The notes below the pieces were generated by a model. The model searched no databases, was not told the origin of the DNA, and worked only from the letters and a program-made list of their open reading frames with translations. Positions 8,902 to 18,100 of a stretch of DNA of 34,442 nucleotides are shown here, one piece after another. The stretch lies in NCBI GenBank assembly GCA_023249635.1, contig JAHFCH010000049.1, positions 1 through 34,442 on the forward strand. The letters are read 5' to 3'. Every line of letters starts with the position of its first letter. Position 1 is the first letter of the stretch. Source of the stretch: Fibrobacterota bacterium (GTDB taxonomy: Bacteria > Fibrobacterota > Fibrobacteria > UBA11236). A program made the position numbers and the translations under genes.

Positions 8902-10875
8902 TCAATACTGCGTCGGATCCGGGGTCTCTTTCATCTTGGAAAGCATCATCAGGCCCGCCGGAGGATGCGCCATGCGGCGTACCTTCTCGCGCGCCATGCG
9001 TATCAGGTTGTTGCGGCCGCGGATGTGGCCCACGAAACGCGTCGAGGATTGCAGCACGTCGGGTTCGGCGGCGGCAGGGGACTTGTAACACTTGCCCTTG
9101 CGCACGCAGAAGCGATGCTCGGTATGGCGGCGGCAGCGATGTACCTGCGCCTCGACGGTCTTGCACAACACCGAAACCGTGGTCTTATCGATTAGGCCGC
9201 GCAGGCCTGCGCCGTTCTGCTGCACGCCCACTTCGAACAGGCCCACCCCCGAAAGCGGCGAGGCGATGGGAATGGTGTCCAGTACCTCGTCGCCGATGGC
9301 GATCTGGTAATTGTCCTTGAATATCCACAGGTCCACGGAGAAGTTGATGCTGGGCATGGCCGCGATGGACGATTCCTCGAATTGATCGAAGTCCTGGCCG
9401 CCGCTCGCTCCGAACATCTCCACGAAAATCTTCCCCGGCTGGCCCGTAAATCCCACGTTGATGAACGCGTAGTCGTTGAAATTCCCGTCCGCATCGGCGT
9501 TGACCATGAACAGGGCCCCGCTTTCCGCGAAATTGTTGGGCGCGTCCGCGATCAGTTGCACGCGGTTGCTGAAGCGGATGCCGGTATTGGAGTCCAGCGT
9601 CACCGGGCATTTGGGGATCCAATCGGCCGCGGTCGAATATGCCCCCTCGCGGGCATAGAGCAATCCACCTTCCGTTACCCCGTCGCCATCGCCGCGCCAA
9701 ACCGAGGTATCAATCGCGGTCCAGGGTTCATCCAGGAGTTCGCGTTGCACCGCGCAGGTAGGGGGTTGCACGTCCAAGGGCGCGCAATGGTCGGTGGGCA
9801 GGGGCGCGTCCGCGAATACGGAGAGAGGATCGGCGCATACCGCGTCGGCATCCAGGATGCGGATGCGCACCGGGGGCAGTTCGCCGCCGGCCGCGCATTT
9901 CCGGGAGACAACGGGAGGCCGGCCGCCATCATCGTGATGGTCATCCCGGTCGCAGCGGCCATCATGGTTGCTATCATGGTCCGAGCGATCGCAGCGGCCA
10001 TCGCGTCCGTAATGATGCGCGTCCTGATCCTGGCCGCCATTCCGATCGCAATTCTCGCGGGAGGTACCGCCGCGGATCTCGCTGCCTCCGCCACCCGCCC
10101 CGCCTGCACCCGCCCCACCGTGGTCCTTGTCGCTTTCCCGGGATTGGTAGCCTTCCTGGCCCCCATTGGACCAACGGCGCGAAGGGCCGCCTACGGACAG
10201 GACCTGGAAGGCGATCTTGCCGATGCTCTTGCCGCGAATGTCGCCGGAGAGCGGGTTGTACTTCATGGTCACTTCACCGTCGACCGTGATGGCGCAGATC
10301 GAGCGGCCTTCCAAGCGGGTAAGCCCCAGGGCGCGCAGGGGCGCGAGGCCGGGAACGTTTTCCAGCAAGGTTTCGGTGTTACCGTGGGAATCGGGGCTGC
10401 CCAGGCCGGGACCCGCTTCGGCGTAGTTGCGCAAACCGTCGCCCTGCTCTGGTCCGGCGGACTTCCAACCGATGCGTACCTGGGTCGGGGCGAACCAACC
10501 CTCATCCCCCACGTCGCCCGAAGGCAGGACCATTTCATGCCCGATATGCCGCGCGAACCAATCCACCGTGGAACGATTGCCCACCTTCTTGCGTTCGCAG
10601 CCCAGATCATGCTCAGAAAAGCGATTGGGATCGCGGCCCGGCGCCAAAGCATCTCCGTCCAGGATGAGGAGCAGGTTTTCGCCGCGGCATTCGGGATGCC
10701 CGGGTGAGCTCGACTCGGCCCGCAAAGAGGAGGATTGCTGCTGCGCATTCCCTGGGTTCTGGTCCAGGCAACCGGCCGCGAAAAGGCCGGAGGCGGCGGC
10801 TATGGCTGCAGCCAGGCGTACGCTAAGACGTGATTGGGCTTGCGCGGCGAATGGGCGATAAGGCGAGGATTGCAT
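8902..10875 (-). CDS. Lipoprotein-like protein with His/Asp/Cys-rich repeat
   Basis: I do not recognise a named family for this 657-aa protein. It begins with an export signal ending FAAGC, an imperfect lipobox at about residue 36, so it is probably an envelope lipoprotein. Residues about 60-235 form a conserved-looking domain (NLLLILDGDALAPG, STVDWFARHIGHEM, GDEGWFAPTQVRIGWKS, ICAITVDGEVTMKYNPLSG). Residues about 240-320 are low-complexity Gly/His/Asp-rich with a 13-residue tandem repeat around DGRCDR. Its segment DSNHDGRCDRDD resembles calcium loops of thrombospondin type 3 repeats. Residues about 370-560 look like a concanavalin/LamG-type beta sandwich (SGALFMVNADADGNFNDYAFINVGF, GLFEVGVQQNGAG). 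The tail is basic and has four cysteines. AGGGGAC lies about 6 nt before the ATG at 10875. A sugar- or mineral-binding role is only a guess. Confidence 0.7.
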   Translation of the reverse strand: MQSSPYRPFAAQAQSRLSVRLAAAIAAASGLFAAGCLDQNPGNAQQQSSSLRAESSSPGHPECRGENLLLILDGDALAPGRDPNRFSEHDLGCERKKVGNRSTVDWFARHIGHEMVLPSGDVGDEGWFAPTQVRIGWKSAGPEQGDGLRNYAEAGPGLGSPDSHGNTETLLENVPGLAPLRALGLTRLEGRSICAITVDGEVTMKYNPLSGDIRGKSIGKIAFQVLSVGGPSRRWSNGGQEGYQSRESDKDHGGAGAGGAGGGGSEIRGGTSRENCDRNGGQDQDAHHYGRDGRCDRSDHDSNHDGRCDRDDHHDDGGRPPVVSRKCAAGGELPPVRIRILDADAVCADPLSVFADAPLPTDHCAPLDVQPPTCAVQRELLDEPWTAIDTSVWRGDGDGVTEGGLLYAREGAYSTAADWIPKCPVTLDSNTGIRFSNRVQLIADAPNNFAESGALFMVNADADGNFNDYAFINVGFTGQPGKIFVEMFGASGGQDFDQFEESSIAAMPSINFSVDLWIFKDNYQIAIGDEVLDTIPIASPLSGVGLFEVGVQQNGAGLRGLIDKTTVSVLCKTVEAQVHRCRRHTEHRFCVRKGKCYKSPAAAEPDVLQSSTRFVGHIRGRNNLIRMAREKVRRMAHPPAGLMMLSKMKETPDPTQY

Positions 10876-11052
10876 CGGTGTCCCCTATGTCCGCATGCGG
10901 GTTCGGACATTGGCTCCGCATACTATGACCGAGGTCGTTGTCGAATTCAATCTCCCCGTTCCCGGAGCCCCAAAATCCGCAACAACTCCGGGTAAAGATT
11001 ATCGATTCCAGTCAAATTTCCAGCAAGGGGCGCACAAAACGTACGCCTATCT

Positions 11053-11058
11053 TATAAT
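11053..11058 (+). promoter_or_regulatory. Possible -10 element of the prepilin operon
   Basis: TATAAT stands out in GC-rich DNA 26 nt upstream of the ATG at 11084. No good -35 hexamer is seen 16-18 nt before it. Transcription would start near 11065, favouring the ATG at 11084 over the GTG at 11072 as the operon's first start codon. Confidence 0.4.
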
Positions 11059-11083
11059 TATCTGACTGGGGGTGCGCATCGAC

Positions 11084-11602
11084 ATGACTGAGTGGCGGCG
11101 GTTCCATGGGCGGGACAGCGGTATGACGGCTATAGAAATCATCATCGCCGTGGCGGTGCTGCTGATCGTTTCCGCGGTCTGCGTCAAACCTTTGGCCGGC
11201 CTGATGCACCGCCTGAAGATCCAGAACGCCGCCGATGGCATGAAGCATTACATCCTCAACGCCCGGCTACGCGCCGTCTCGAATCCTGATCGGCATTGCG
11301 GCGTGGTCTTCCGGTTCCATCCCGGCAATACCTGGGACGATACCCTTTTCGCCTTTCTGGATCGCAATCCCCCCGACAAGCTTTACGTGCAAGGGCAGGA
11401 TTCCACTTACCTGGCCCCGCTGGTCATCCAGAAGCAGGACAAAATCGCGATCACGATTCCGGCAGGCTACCCTAGCGTAGTGACCTTCCGCGGCGATGGC
11501 TCGGCCTCGGGCAGCGCCAAGATTGCGCTCTCGTTGAAGGGCTTCCAAGACACCCTCGATTTGCTGGCGAGCACCGGCCGCGTGAAAGTGACCAAGCATT
11601 GA
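11084..11602 (+). CDS. GspH/FimT-like prepilin
   Basis: This is a minor-pilin or pseudopilin-like protein of 172 aa. It has a 13-residue basic leader ending in Gly, then MTAIEIIIAVAVLLIVSAV, which is a prepilin peptidase site (G|M) with the conserved Glu at mature position 5 and a hydrophobic alpha-1 helix. The C-terminal part is beta-rich, with CGVVFRF, DGSASGSAKIAL and LLASTGRVKV, as in GspH/FimT minor pilins. A GTG at 11072 is in frame, but the GGGGG tract sits at a proper distance only from the ATG at 11084. It is the first gene of a five-gene overlapping operon, and its stop shares a base with the next ATG (TGATG). The assignment to GspH/FimT rests on the N-terminus and gene order. Confidence 0.8.
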   Translation: MTEWRRFHGRDSGMTAIEIIIAVAVLLIVSAVCVKPLAGLMHRLKIQNAADGMKHYILNARLRAVSNPDRHCGVVFRFHPGNTWDDTLFAFLDRNPPDKLYVQGQDSTYLAPLVIQKQDKIAITIPAGYPSVVTFRGDGSASGSAKIALSLKGFQDTLDLLASTGRVKVTKH

Positions 11603-12033
11603 TGCGCCCGAATGAATCCATTCCGCGCGGGGACGTGCGCCAGGAAAACGGCTGGACGCTTCTCGAAGCCCTCGCCGCCATCGTCGTGGTCGGCATCGGC
11701 ATCGCCCTGTTCCTCAGGGTTCAGCATGGCTCGAGCCGGGATAGCGCGGACAACTCCCGCATGCTGATGGCCGGGAAGATGATCGAGAAATTCCTGGAGG
11801 ACACCCGCATTACCATCGCCAAGGACACGCTGGCCAATTGGCCGCCGCCCAACCGGGTGGTCACCGGGACCGCCCCGTCCTTTATCACCATCACCTCAAC
11901 CATCTCCACCGCCTATTCCCCCAAGGACCTGGCCCCGGTGGCGAACGTCATGCGCATGGATATCGCGGCACGGTGGGTGCAACCGTACCCGGATTCGCTC
12001 CTGGTAACCACTTATGTATCGAAACGCTTCTGA
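11602..12033 (+). CDS. PilV/GspI-like prepilin
   Basis: This is a 143-aa prepilin-like protein. A 17-residue leader ends in Gly and is followed by WTLLEALAAIVVVGIGIALFL, with Glu at mature position 5 and a typical alpha-1 helix. The LLEALAAIVVV pattern and short length match PilV/GspI minor pilins. The ATG at 11602 shares its A with the upstream TGA. A TTG at 11599 in the same frame is a less likely start. Its 3' end overlaps the next gene by 20 nt. Mature residues are polar and Ser/Thr-rich (TGTAPSFITITSTISTAYSP). The partner proteins would be the other prepilins here and an assembly machine not present in this window. Confidence 0.75.
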   Translation: MRPNESIPRGDVRQENGWTLLEALAAIVVVGIGIALFLRVQHGSSRDSADNSRMLMAGKMIEKFLEDTRITIAKDTLANWPPPNRVVTGTAPSFITITSTISTAYSPKDLAPVANVMRMDIAARWVQPYPDSLLVTTYVSKRF

Positions 12034-12853
12034 TCCGTACCGCCAGGGGGGATTCTCCCTGGTCGAAGTGCTCATCGCCATGGTGGTATCCAGCCTGCTG
12101 AGTATCGCGGTGGTGCGTTTCTACAAAGACTCCTACCACGCCTATAGCCTCCAGGAACAGCTGCAGGATAGGGATCAGAACGCGCATTTCGTGGAAACCA
12201 AGTTCGTGGAATTGTGGCAGCAGGCGGGCTCCAGCCTCCCGGATACCGGCTGGACCGTGATCAGCCAAGCGGCGGGAACCACCACCATCGGGCTGAACCC
12301 GCGCGGCGCGGAACAGTTCAACGGGGTGGACCTGGCCTCGTCCTTCTTCATACCCATCAGCGACGCGGCGCAATGGGCCAATACCGGCAACGTACTACTG
12401 AACATCTACCACGTGCTCATCGATTTCGCCGACCCTACGGTGTCCACGCGGAAATATTCCATCGACGTAAGCTACAACGCGAACGGCTTCAACGAAGGCA
12501 TCAAGGACAACGCAATCGGCATGGACAGCGTCCGTATCACGGTCCCGGTGCGCCTGGCGGTGGGCGATCGCATCTACGGCTACCGCGAAGACGTATTCAA
12601 GGTTACCGCGGCCAACCTGCTGGTGCTGCCCAACGGCAACGCTGCCGGCCAGATGGTGCTGGCCGAGGACATCGATTCCCTGGGATTCACCTTCCGGGAC
12701 GACAAGGGCGTCGCCACGGCCAACTGGCGCAAAATGAAATCGGTCAGCTTCACGGTGCGCGCCCGCACCTCCAAAGCCGACCCCAAGCTTCCAGCCCCCG
12801 GGTACCGCAAAATCACAATTCCGATGAACGTCATACTGAGGAACCGGATATGA
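12014..12853 (+). CDS. PilW/GspJ-like prepilin
   Basis: This is a 279-aa prepilin-like protein with a 13-residue leader ending GG, then FSLVEVLIAMVVSSLLSIAVV. The G|F cleavage site and Glu at mature position 5 are canonical. The larger size, the coiled alpha-1 extension (YSLQEQLQDRDQNAHFVETKFVELWQQAG) and a late LAEDIDSLGFTFRDDKG segment match PilW/GspJ proteins, where the latter stretch precedes the last strands. The gene overlaps its upstream neighbour by 20 nt and the downstream gene by 4 nt (ATGA), so all these proteins are probably made together. In known systems PilV/PilW/PilX- or GspI/J/K-type proteins form a tip complex, and the same order here suggests the same arrangement. Confidence 0.8.
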   Translation: MYRNASDPYRQGGFSLVEVLIAMVVSSLLSIAVVRFYKDSYHAYSLQEQLQDRDQNAHFVETKFVELWQQAGSSLPDTGWTVISQAAGTTTIGLNPRGAEQFNGVDLASSFFIPISDAAQWANTGNVLLNIYHVLIDFADPTVSTRKYSIDVSYNANGFNEGIKDNAIGMDSVRITVPVRLAVGDRIYGYREDVFKVTAANLLVLPNGNAAGQMVLAEDIDSLGFTFRDDKGVATANWRKMKSVSFTVRARTSKADPKLPAPGYRKITIPMNVILRNRI

Positions 12854-14628
12854 ACGGACCTGAACGCGCCGCGCCCGGCGGCGAAAGCAAGGGCGATCGG
12901 GGCTTCGTCCTCGCCCTGACCATCCTCCTGGTACTGGGAGTGACGGCCATCTCGGTAGGCATCATCTTCAACGGCCGCATGGGCCGCATGTCTTCGCTCA
13001 ATTACAAGAAGAAGATCGAGACCTTCATGGCCTCGGACGGCCTGGTAACCCTGCTGGCCCAGGAACTGATCAACGGCAACGGCAAAAAGTACGTGGACTC
13101 CAGCCGGGTGGGAAAGATTAACGGCGAGCTCTGGGCCGGCCTCAATGGCGACGGCGTGGCCGAATTCGAGGACCTGACGCGCAGCGATCCCGTCCCCGAC
13201 GAGACTCTCACCTCCTACTACCTGGGTTCCAGCCTGGATCGGGATTTCTACGGGGTGAAATGGAAGGGGTGGATTATCCCTCCGCTCTCCGGCGCCTATA
13301 CCTTCATCACCCGGTCCGACAACGAATCCCGCTTCTACCTCAGCACCGACGAAGAGGAGAGCAACCTTTCCTCCAGCCCCATCTGCAAACAGGAGCCCGG
13401 CTACGTATACTCCTGGCCCAAGACCGGCGATGCCATTTCGGATCCCGTGCCCCTGGTAGCCGGCAAGCGCTACTACTTCGAGTATTACCATAAGGAAGGC
13501 TGGGGCTTCGACGTGGGCCAGGTGGGTTGGAACGGACCGGAGTTCTTCAGCGAAAGGCCCATCACCGGAAAATACCTGAGCCCGTACAAGACCGATCCGG
13601 CCTGGGCGGGCGTGACCAAGGTCGGCAATCTCAACGTGCGCTACCAGGTCGCCGCCACCGGGCTGGACGCCTTCCGTATCTTCACCGAGGCCATCAATAT
13701 GCGCGCGGGCGCCTCCAAGGACACCGCCTACCGTACGCCCCTCACCCAGGCCGTATCCCTGAAGGGCCAGGCGGTAACCCCGCCGCTGCACCTGTTCATG
13801 CCGGCCATCTACCATGATTTCCCTTCCGACCACAGCCATCCCGAATTCAACATGTGCTGCTACGTCGACGGCGTGACCCATAACATGGTGAAGGAGCATC
13901 TCACCGACTTCACCAACACGGACGCATCGTATTTCGGCCGCACCTCCATCCCCAAACCCACTCATGACCAGGATACCCCGAACTTCGGGTGTGGCGTGAA
14001 CAAGTGGTTCAAGGACTGGGTAAAGGACGATTACGATTACGAGTACTCGGACGCCTCCGACTGCCGAAAGACCAAGCACGTAGGGACTTGGTGGGGCGGC
14101 GGCGACACGTATAAGAATTACAAGTGGAAGGATTCCCTCGACTTCGTGCTTGACGTGAACGAGGGGCCCAGCACCTACGTCTTCAGCCAGATGGGCAATT
14201 ACGACACCGGGGATCCGCAAACCAGCTGGCGCGGCGACGCTACCATGTTCTTCCCCCTGGATTGGCGGGGACAAGACCCGGTCGGCTCCTGGGGCGGCCA
14301 TAACTTCGGCTTCTGCATGGAAATGCACACCACCTTCATCTACCAATCGGGCATGAAGTTCGAGTTTACTGGCGATGACGACACCTGGGTCTTCATCAAT
14401 GACGACATGGTGATTGATCTGGGCGGCATGCATCCCGCGCGCAACGCCATCCTCAACCTCGACAACCTGACCAGCCTCAAATTCGGGAACATCTACAATT
14501 TCGATTTTTTCCAGTGCGAACGCCATGAATGGGCGTCGAGCAGCCGCATCGTGACCAACATCAAGATGATCCCGCCGCAAGGCAATCCCGTGGCCAACTG
14601 GCGCCGCGATTACGGATCCATGGACTGA
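12850..14628 (+). CDS. PilX/GspK-like N-terminus fused to PA14 and fibro-slime domains
   Basis: This 592-aa protein combines a pilin-type N-terminus with surface-binding domains. After an 18-residue leader ending RG comes FVLALTILLVLGVTAISVGIIF. The G|F site is kept but mature position 5 is Leu, not Glu, as is usual for GspK/PilX tip subunits. Residues about 115-245 form a PA14-like domain (YYLGSSLDRDFYGVKWKGWI, GAYTFITRSDNESRFYLSTD, GKRYYFEYYHKEGWGFD). Residues about 310-580 form a fibro-slime domain (LDFVLDVNEGPSTYVFSQMG, FTGDDDTWVFINDDMVIDLGG). Fibro-slime domains were described in Fibrobacter surface proteins, and PA14 domains often bind carbohydrates. The start at 12850 overlaps the upstream stop by 4 nt; earlier in-frame ATGs would run through the previous gene. 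Inferred role: tip adhesin of a pilus or pseudopilus. Confidence 0.85.
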   Translation: MNGPERAAPGGESKGDRGFVLALTILLVLGVTAISVGIIFNGRMGRMSSLNYKKKIETFMASDGLVTLLAQELINGNGKKYVDSSRVGKINGELWAGLNGDGVAEFEDLTRSDPVPDETLTSYYLGSSLDRDFYGVKWKGWIIPPLSGAYTFITRSDNESRFYLSTDEEESNLSSSPICKQEPGYVYSWPKTGDAISDPVPLVAGKRYYFEYYHKEGWGFDVGQVGWNGPEFFSERPITGKYLSPYKTDPAWAGVTKVGNLNVRYQVAATGLDAFRIFTEAINMRAGASKDTAYRTPLTQAVSLKGQAVTPPLHLFMPAIYHDFPSDHSHPEFNMCCYVDGVTHNMVKEHLTDFTNTDASYFGRTSIPKPTHDQDTPNFGCGVNKWFKDWVKDDYDYEYSDASDCRKTKHVGTWWGGGDTYKNYKWKDSLDFVLDVNEGPSTYVFSQMGNYDTGDPQTSWRGDATMFFPLDWRGQDPVGSWGGHNFGFCMEMHTTFIYQSGMKFEFTGDDDTWVFINDDMVIDLGGMHPARNAILNLDNLTSLKFGNIYNFDFFQCERHEWASSSRIVTNIKMIPPQGNPVANWRRDYGSMD

Positions 14629-15056
14629 TGCGCGTCGCCCTGCTGGCCTTCGCTTGCGCCCTGGCAGCGGCCCGCGCCGATGACGTAAAGGCAAAGTTCC
14701 CCATCCAAAAGGCGGTATCCGCCGCCGTGTTCGACGAGAAGATCGGCCATCAGGTCAAATTGCATTTCGGGAATCCCGCCACCGCTCCGGGCGGTAAATC
14801 TTTCGGCTACGCAACCTGCAACGCCAAAGGCAGCACCCTGAAGCGCGAGGGCGAAGACGCCTGCGATTGGGTCTTCACCAGTTGCATGATCGATCTAAAG
14901 GCCCAGGCCGACAGCGCCGGCGCCGATGCCATCATCGGCATCGTGAGCGCTTATGACGGCAAAACCTTCGTCAGCGACAGCCTGTTCGAGTGCCATCTGG
15001 GTAAGGTTGCCGCGGGCGTAGCCCTGCGGGGCAACCTGATCAAAATCATGAAATAA
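14628..15056 (+). CDS. Small periplasmic YbjQ-like protein
   Basis: This 142-aa protein begins with a Sec signal peptide (MRVALLAFACALAAARA|DD). The mature part has KLHFGN, then CDWVFTSCMIDLKAQADSAGADAIIGIVSAY, SDSLFECHLGKVAAGVALRGNLIKI. This pattern matches a family of small exported proteins often mislabelled 'excinuclease ATPase subunit', with a fold like YbjQ/DUF74. No ATPase motif exists. Three or four cysteines (CDWVF, SCMID, FECH) could form disulfides. The ATG at 14628 shares a base with the TGA of the fibro-slime gene, so it belongs to the same operon and may act with the pilin-like proteins, but its function is unknown. Confidence 0.65.
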   Translation: MRVALLAFACALAAARADDVKAKFPIQKAVSAAVFDEKIGHQVKLHFGNPATAPGGKSFGYATCNAKGSTLKREGEDACDWVFTSCMIDLKAQADSAGADAIIGIVSAYDGKTFVSDSLFECHLGKVAAGVALRGNLIKIMK

Positions 15057-15084
15057 AAAAAGGGCCCCTCCGGTGGAGGGACCC
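15055..15084 (-). terminator. Intrinsic terminator of the dehydrogenase gene
   Basis: Read on the minus strand, a 10-bp stem with one mismatch (15062-15071 pairing with 15075-15084, 3-nt loop) is followed by seven Ts. It lies 20 nt past the stop of the gene at 15104-18334. The T-tract is on the minus strand only, so it is less suited to stop the convergent plus-strand operon, whose TAA stop it overlaps. Confidence 0.85.
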
Positions 15085-15103
15085 GTTCGACGGTGGCGTC
15101 CGC

Positions 15104-18100
15104 TTAAAAAGCCGAATGCTCCCAGGTATTGGTTCCGCGCTTGAACATATTGATTTCCCCGCATTTCGCGAAGTGGTTCCCCGAGGTGTAGGGAGTTCCG
15201 GGCTGCGCCAGGTTGGGCTCCCAGCCGGGTCCGCCGGAGATGAAGGACTTCACTTCGAACCAGCCGTTCACCGACTTGGAGCAATCCATCTCCACATCCA
15301 GCATCCAATAGTGCTGGCCCCAATGGTTGAGAGGTTCCTCGCCGTGCCCGTCCGCGGCCACGGTTTTCTTGGCGCCCCATTCCGGCGGCCAGAAGTCCGT
15401 GGTCCAATCGGCGGGCGAGCCCACGGCGTTGGCGCTTTGACCCGCCTCGGTTCCGTACCAGTCGAGGTAATTGTCGTTGGCCTTCCAGGGGGCCGTGGTG
15501 GCATTGCGCAGATTCAGGTGCCGGATGGGCATGGAACATTGGAAGTTGGTATTGGCGCAGGTACGGCCCAGGTTGGCGTTGGCATAGGCATGGTCGATGC
15601 CTCCGCGCATGAACATGTCCTGGCCCGTAGCCGTCTGCCCGAAGATGAAGATGACGGTGCGCTTCCAAGTGCTGTTGCCTGTCTGCTTCACCAGCACGGT
15701 ATCCTTGGCGGTACGGTTGTCATTATCGGTTACCTTGAGCTCGAAACCGTAGGTCGCGTCGGCGGTCGAAGCAGGGATGGCCGCGGAGGCATTGGCCGCG
15801 GTCGGCGACGATAGCGTCAGGCTCGAGCCGGAAATCTGGACCCACAGGTATGCCGCAATGGTGCCGTCGGCATCCGAAGAGGTCGAACCGACGAGCTGGA
15901 CGGTGCTTCCCGCCGCCGCGACCGCGATGTCAGCGCCCGCGCGGGCCACCGGATCCTGGGCGGTCACGCCCTTGGTAACGGTGTAGGACTTGTTGTTACC
16001 GTCGAAGGTGATTGAGTAGGCCCCGGCGCCTTGGCTGATCTTGATATCGGCCCCGGCCAAATCCGCGATGCCGTTGGCAGGCGCGATGTCCCCGTAGTTC
16101 TGGGCCCAATCCCCGTTGATGTCGAACTTGAAGCGTTCATCCACGGTGCTTCCGAAGGTGGCCGAGGCCGCCCATTGGTTCGCGCCGGTGGAGGTCATCT
16201 TCAGGTTGGGCGCCCAGGCGTTGTTCGTCCCGCGCAGGTATACCTGGGGGAAGGCGGGAACGCCGTAGGCGATCGACAGGGTGGCGGCCGCCGCAGGTAC
16301 GGTGAAGGTGAGATTGCGATCGGTCGTGAACGCGCCATTGCTGGTCCAAGTTTGGAAGGCATAGCCGGCTCCGCCCGCAGCCGCAGTGGCATCGGCCAAA
16401 GCCGAATGCGCGCTGCCGACGATGAAGGCTTGCGTATACGGCGTCATGCGCGCGGTGCCGTCCACGGCCACTCCGGCTCCGGAGGGATTGGAAACGAAAG
16501 TGAGATCCGCCTTCTTGGGCAGCACGGTCAGGGAGGTAATGCCGATGCCGCCGTTATGATCGCGGCCCGTGGCCTTGACCTCGTACCAGGTATCCACCAG
16601 CTCCGGAAAGGTGGCGGTGAAGGAGCCGCTCAAGCCCGCGACTTCCTGATCGGAATGGGTATGTTCCTCATGGTGCAGGACAACCTGCCAGCTTACGCGA
16701 TCCGCGCCCAATGTGCCCTCATCGGGATCGCTGGCCTGGATCTGGAAGGTAACCTGGTCGCCTACCGCGTACTTGGAATTGTTCAGGGGCGAAAGGAAGG
16801 TGACGGAAGGCTGGCGGTTGCCCGCGTCGATATGGAAGGCCTTGGTGGCCACCCCGCCGCGCCCGTCGGTCACGCTCAGTTGCGCATCGTATGATCCGAA
16901 GGCGTAGGTATGCGTGACGCTCGCGCCCGTCGCCGAAGTCCCGTCCCCGTAGGCCCAGGTGAAGGTCAAGGGATCGCTATCGGCATCGGAAGAGCCGGCG
17001 GAAGAAAAGGCATAGGCGTACGAGGTTCCGGCCTGGTAGGTGGCCGAGCCTCCCGCAACCGGAGCATGGTTGGTGGCCAGGTAGGTGATTTCGCGTAGGC
17101 GGCCTTCGTTGTAGGAGAGATAGGCCAGGTTGCCGTCGGGGGCGGTTTCGAAATCGACCACGGAGCCGTAGCCGCCCGTGGTTCCGAACTGGGTCACGCC
17201 GCCGCCGGGCGAATACATCCAAACCTGATCGCGGTTATGATCGGCCCAGAATACCTTGCCCAGGTAACCCGCGGGATACGAGGAACCGCGGTAGGCCTGG
17301 CCCATGATGATGGCCGCGCCCTGGCCGCTATGCGTGTAGGCGTAGGCGGAAGCATGCGAGCCTTCGCCGGCCACGGTATTGCAGGTACCGCTGGTGCGGT
17401 TGTCGCTGAAGTACAGCGGCTGCTGGGTTGGGGTGCCGCTGCCGCCTTCGTAACAGGGCCAGCCCATGTTGGCGTCCCGCAGCAGGTTGGTCCACGCGGT
17501 GGGGATGATGTTCAATTCTTCCCAGGTATCCCAACCCACGTTGCCTTCGTAGATGGTCCCGTTGGTACGGTCGACCGTGAAGCGGAAGGGTTGCCGGAAA
17601 CCGCGCGCCAAGACCTTGGATTTGATCGAACCGGGATTGGCGGTTTCGTAGAAGGGGTTGGCCGGGATGCCGTTGCCCGTGTTCGGGTCGATACGGATCA
17701 TCTTCCCGTTCAGTTTGGTGAAGTCATAGGACTTGGTGGCTTCCGGATCCAGGGCCGACGGCGTCGCGCCATCGCCGAAGGTGGCCAACAGGTTGCCGTT
17801 CAAATCGAAATCCAGATCGCCGCCCGAATGGGGATCCTGCTTGTAGGCCGTCGTCTCCAGATCCGTGGCCAAAGTGACCAGGCTGTTTAGATCGGCCGCA
17901 TCGGGGTTGCCCGCCTGGGGCGTGAGCCGCACCACGCGCCAGCGCGCCGAACCGCCCTGATCGGGATCGTTCGGGGTCAGTTCCTCGTGATAGGTCATAT
18001 ACACGCGCTTGTTGGCCGTGAAGTTGGGATCAAGGGCGATGGAGAGGATGCCCCGGCCCCAAGCCGCGTTGATCTGCCCGCGCATATCGAGGAAGGTGAC

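Noticed and set aside
9382-10707. 441-codon plus-strand frame opposite the lipoprotein-like gene
   Set aside because: It mirrors the His/Asp repeat as Ala/Ile/Val-rich low complexity and has no recognisable domain; the minus-strand frame has a signal peptide and ribosome-binding site.
12214-12849. Extended N-terminus of the fibro-slime protein
   Set aside because: This part only reads the PilW-like gene in another frame; the true start is the ATG at 12850 before a prepilin leader.
12580-14694. Long open frame on the minus strand opposite the pilin/fibro-slime genes
   Set aside because: High GC keeps the antisense frame open; its translation shows no motif, while the plus strand carries clear domains and overlapping starts.
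14628-15056. Excinuclease ATPase annotation often given to this small family
   Set aside because: No Walker motifs, 142 residues and a signal peptide; it cannot be UvrA-like.
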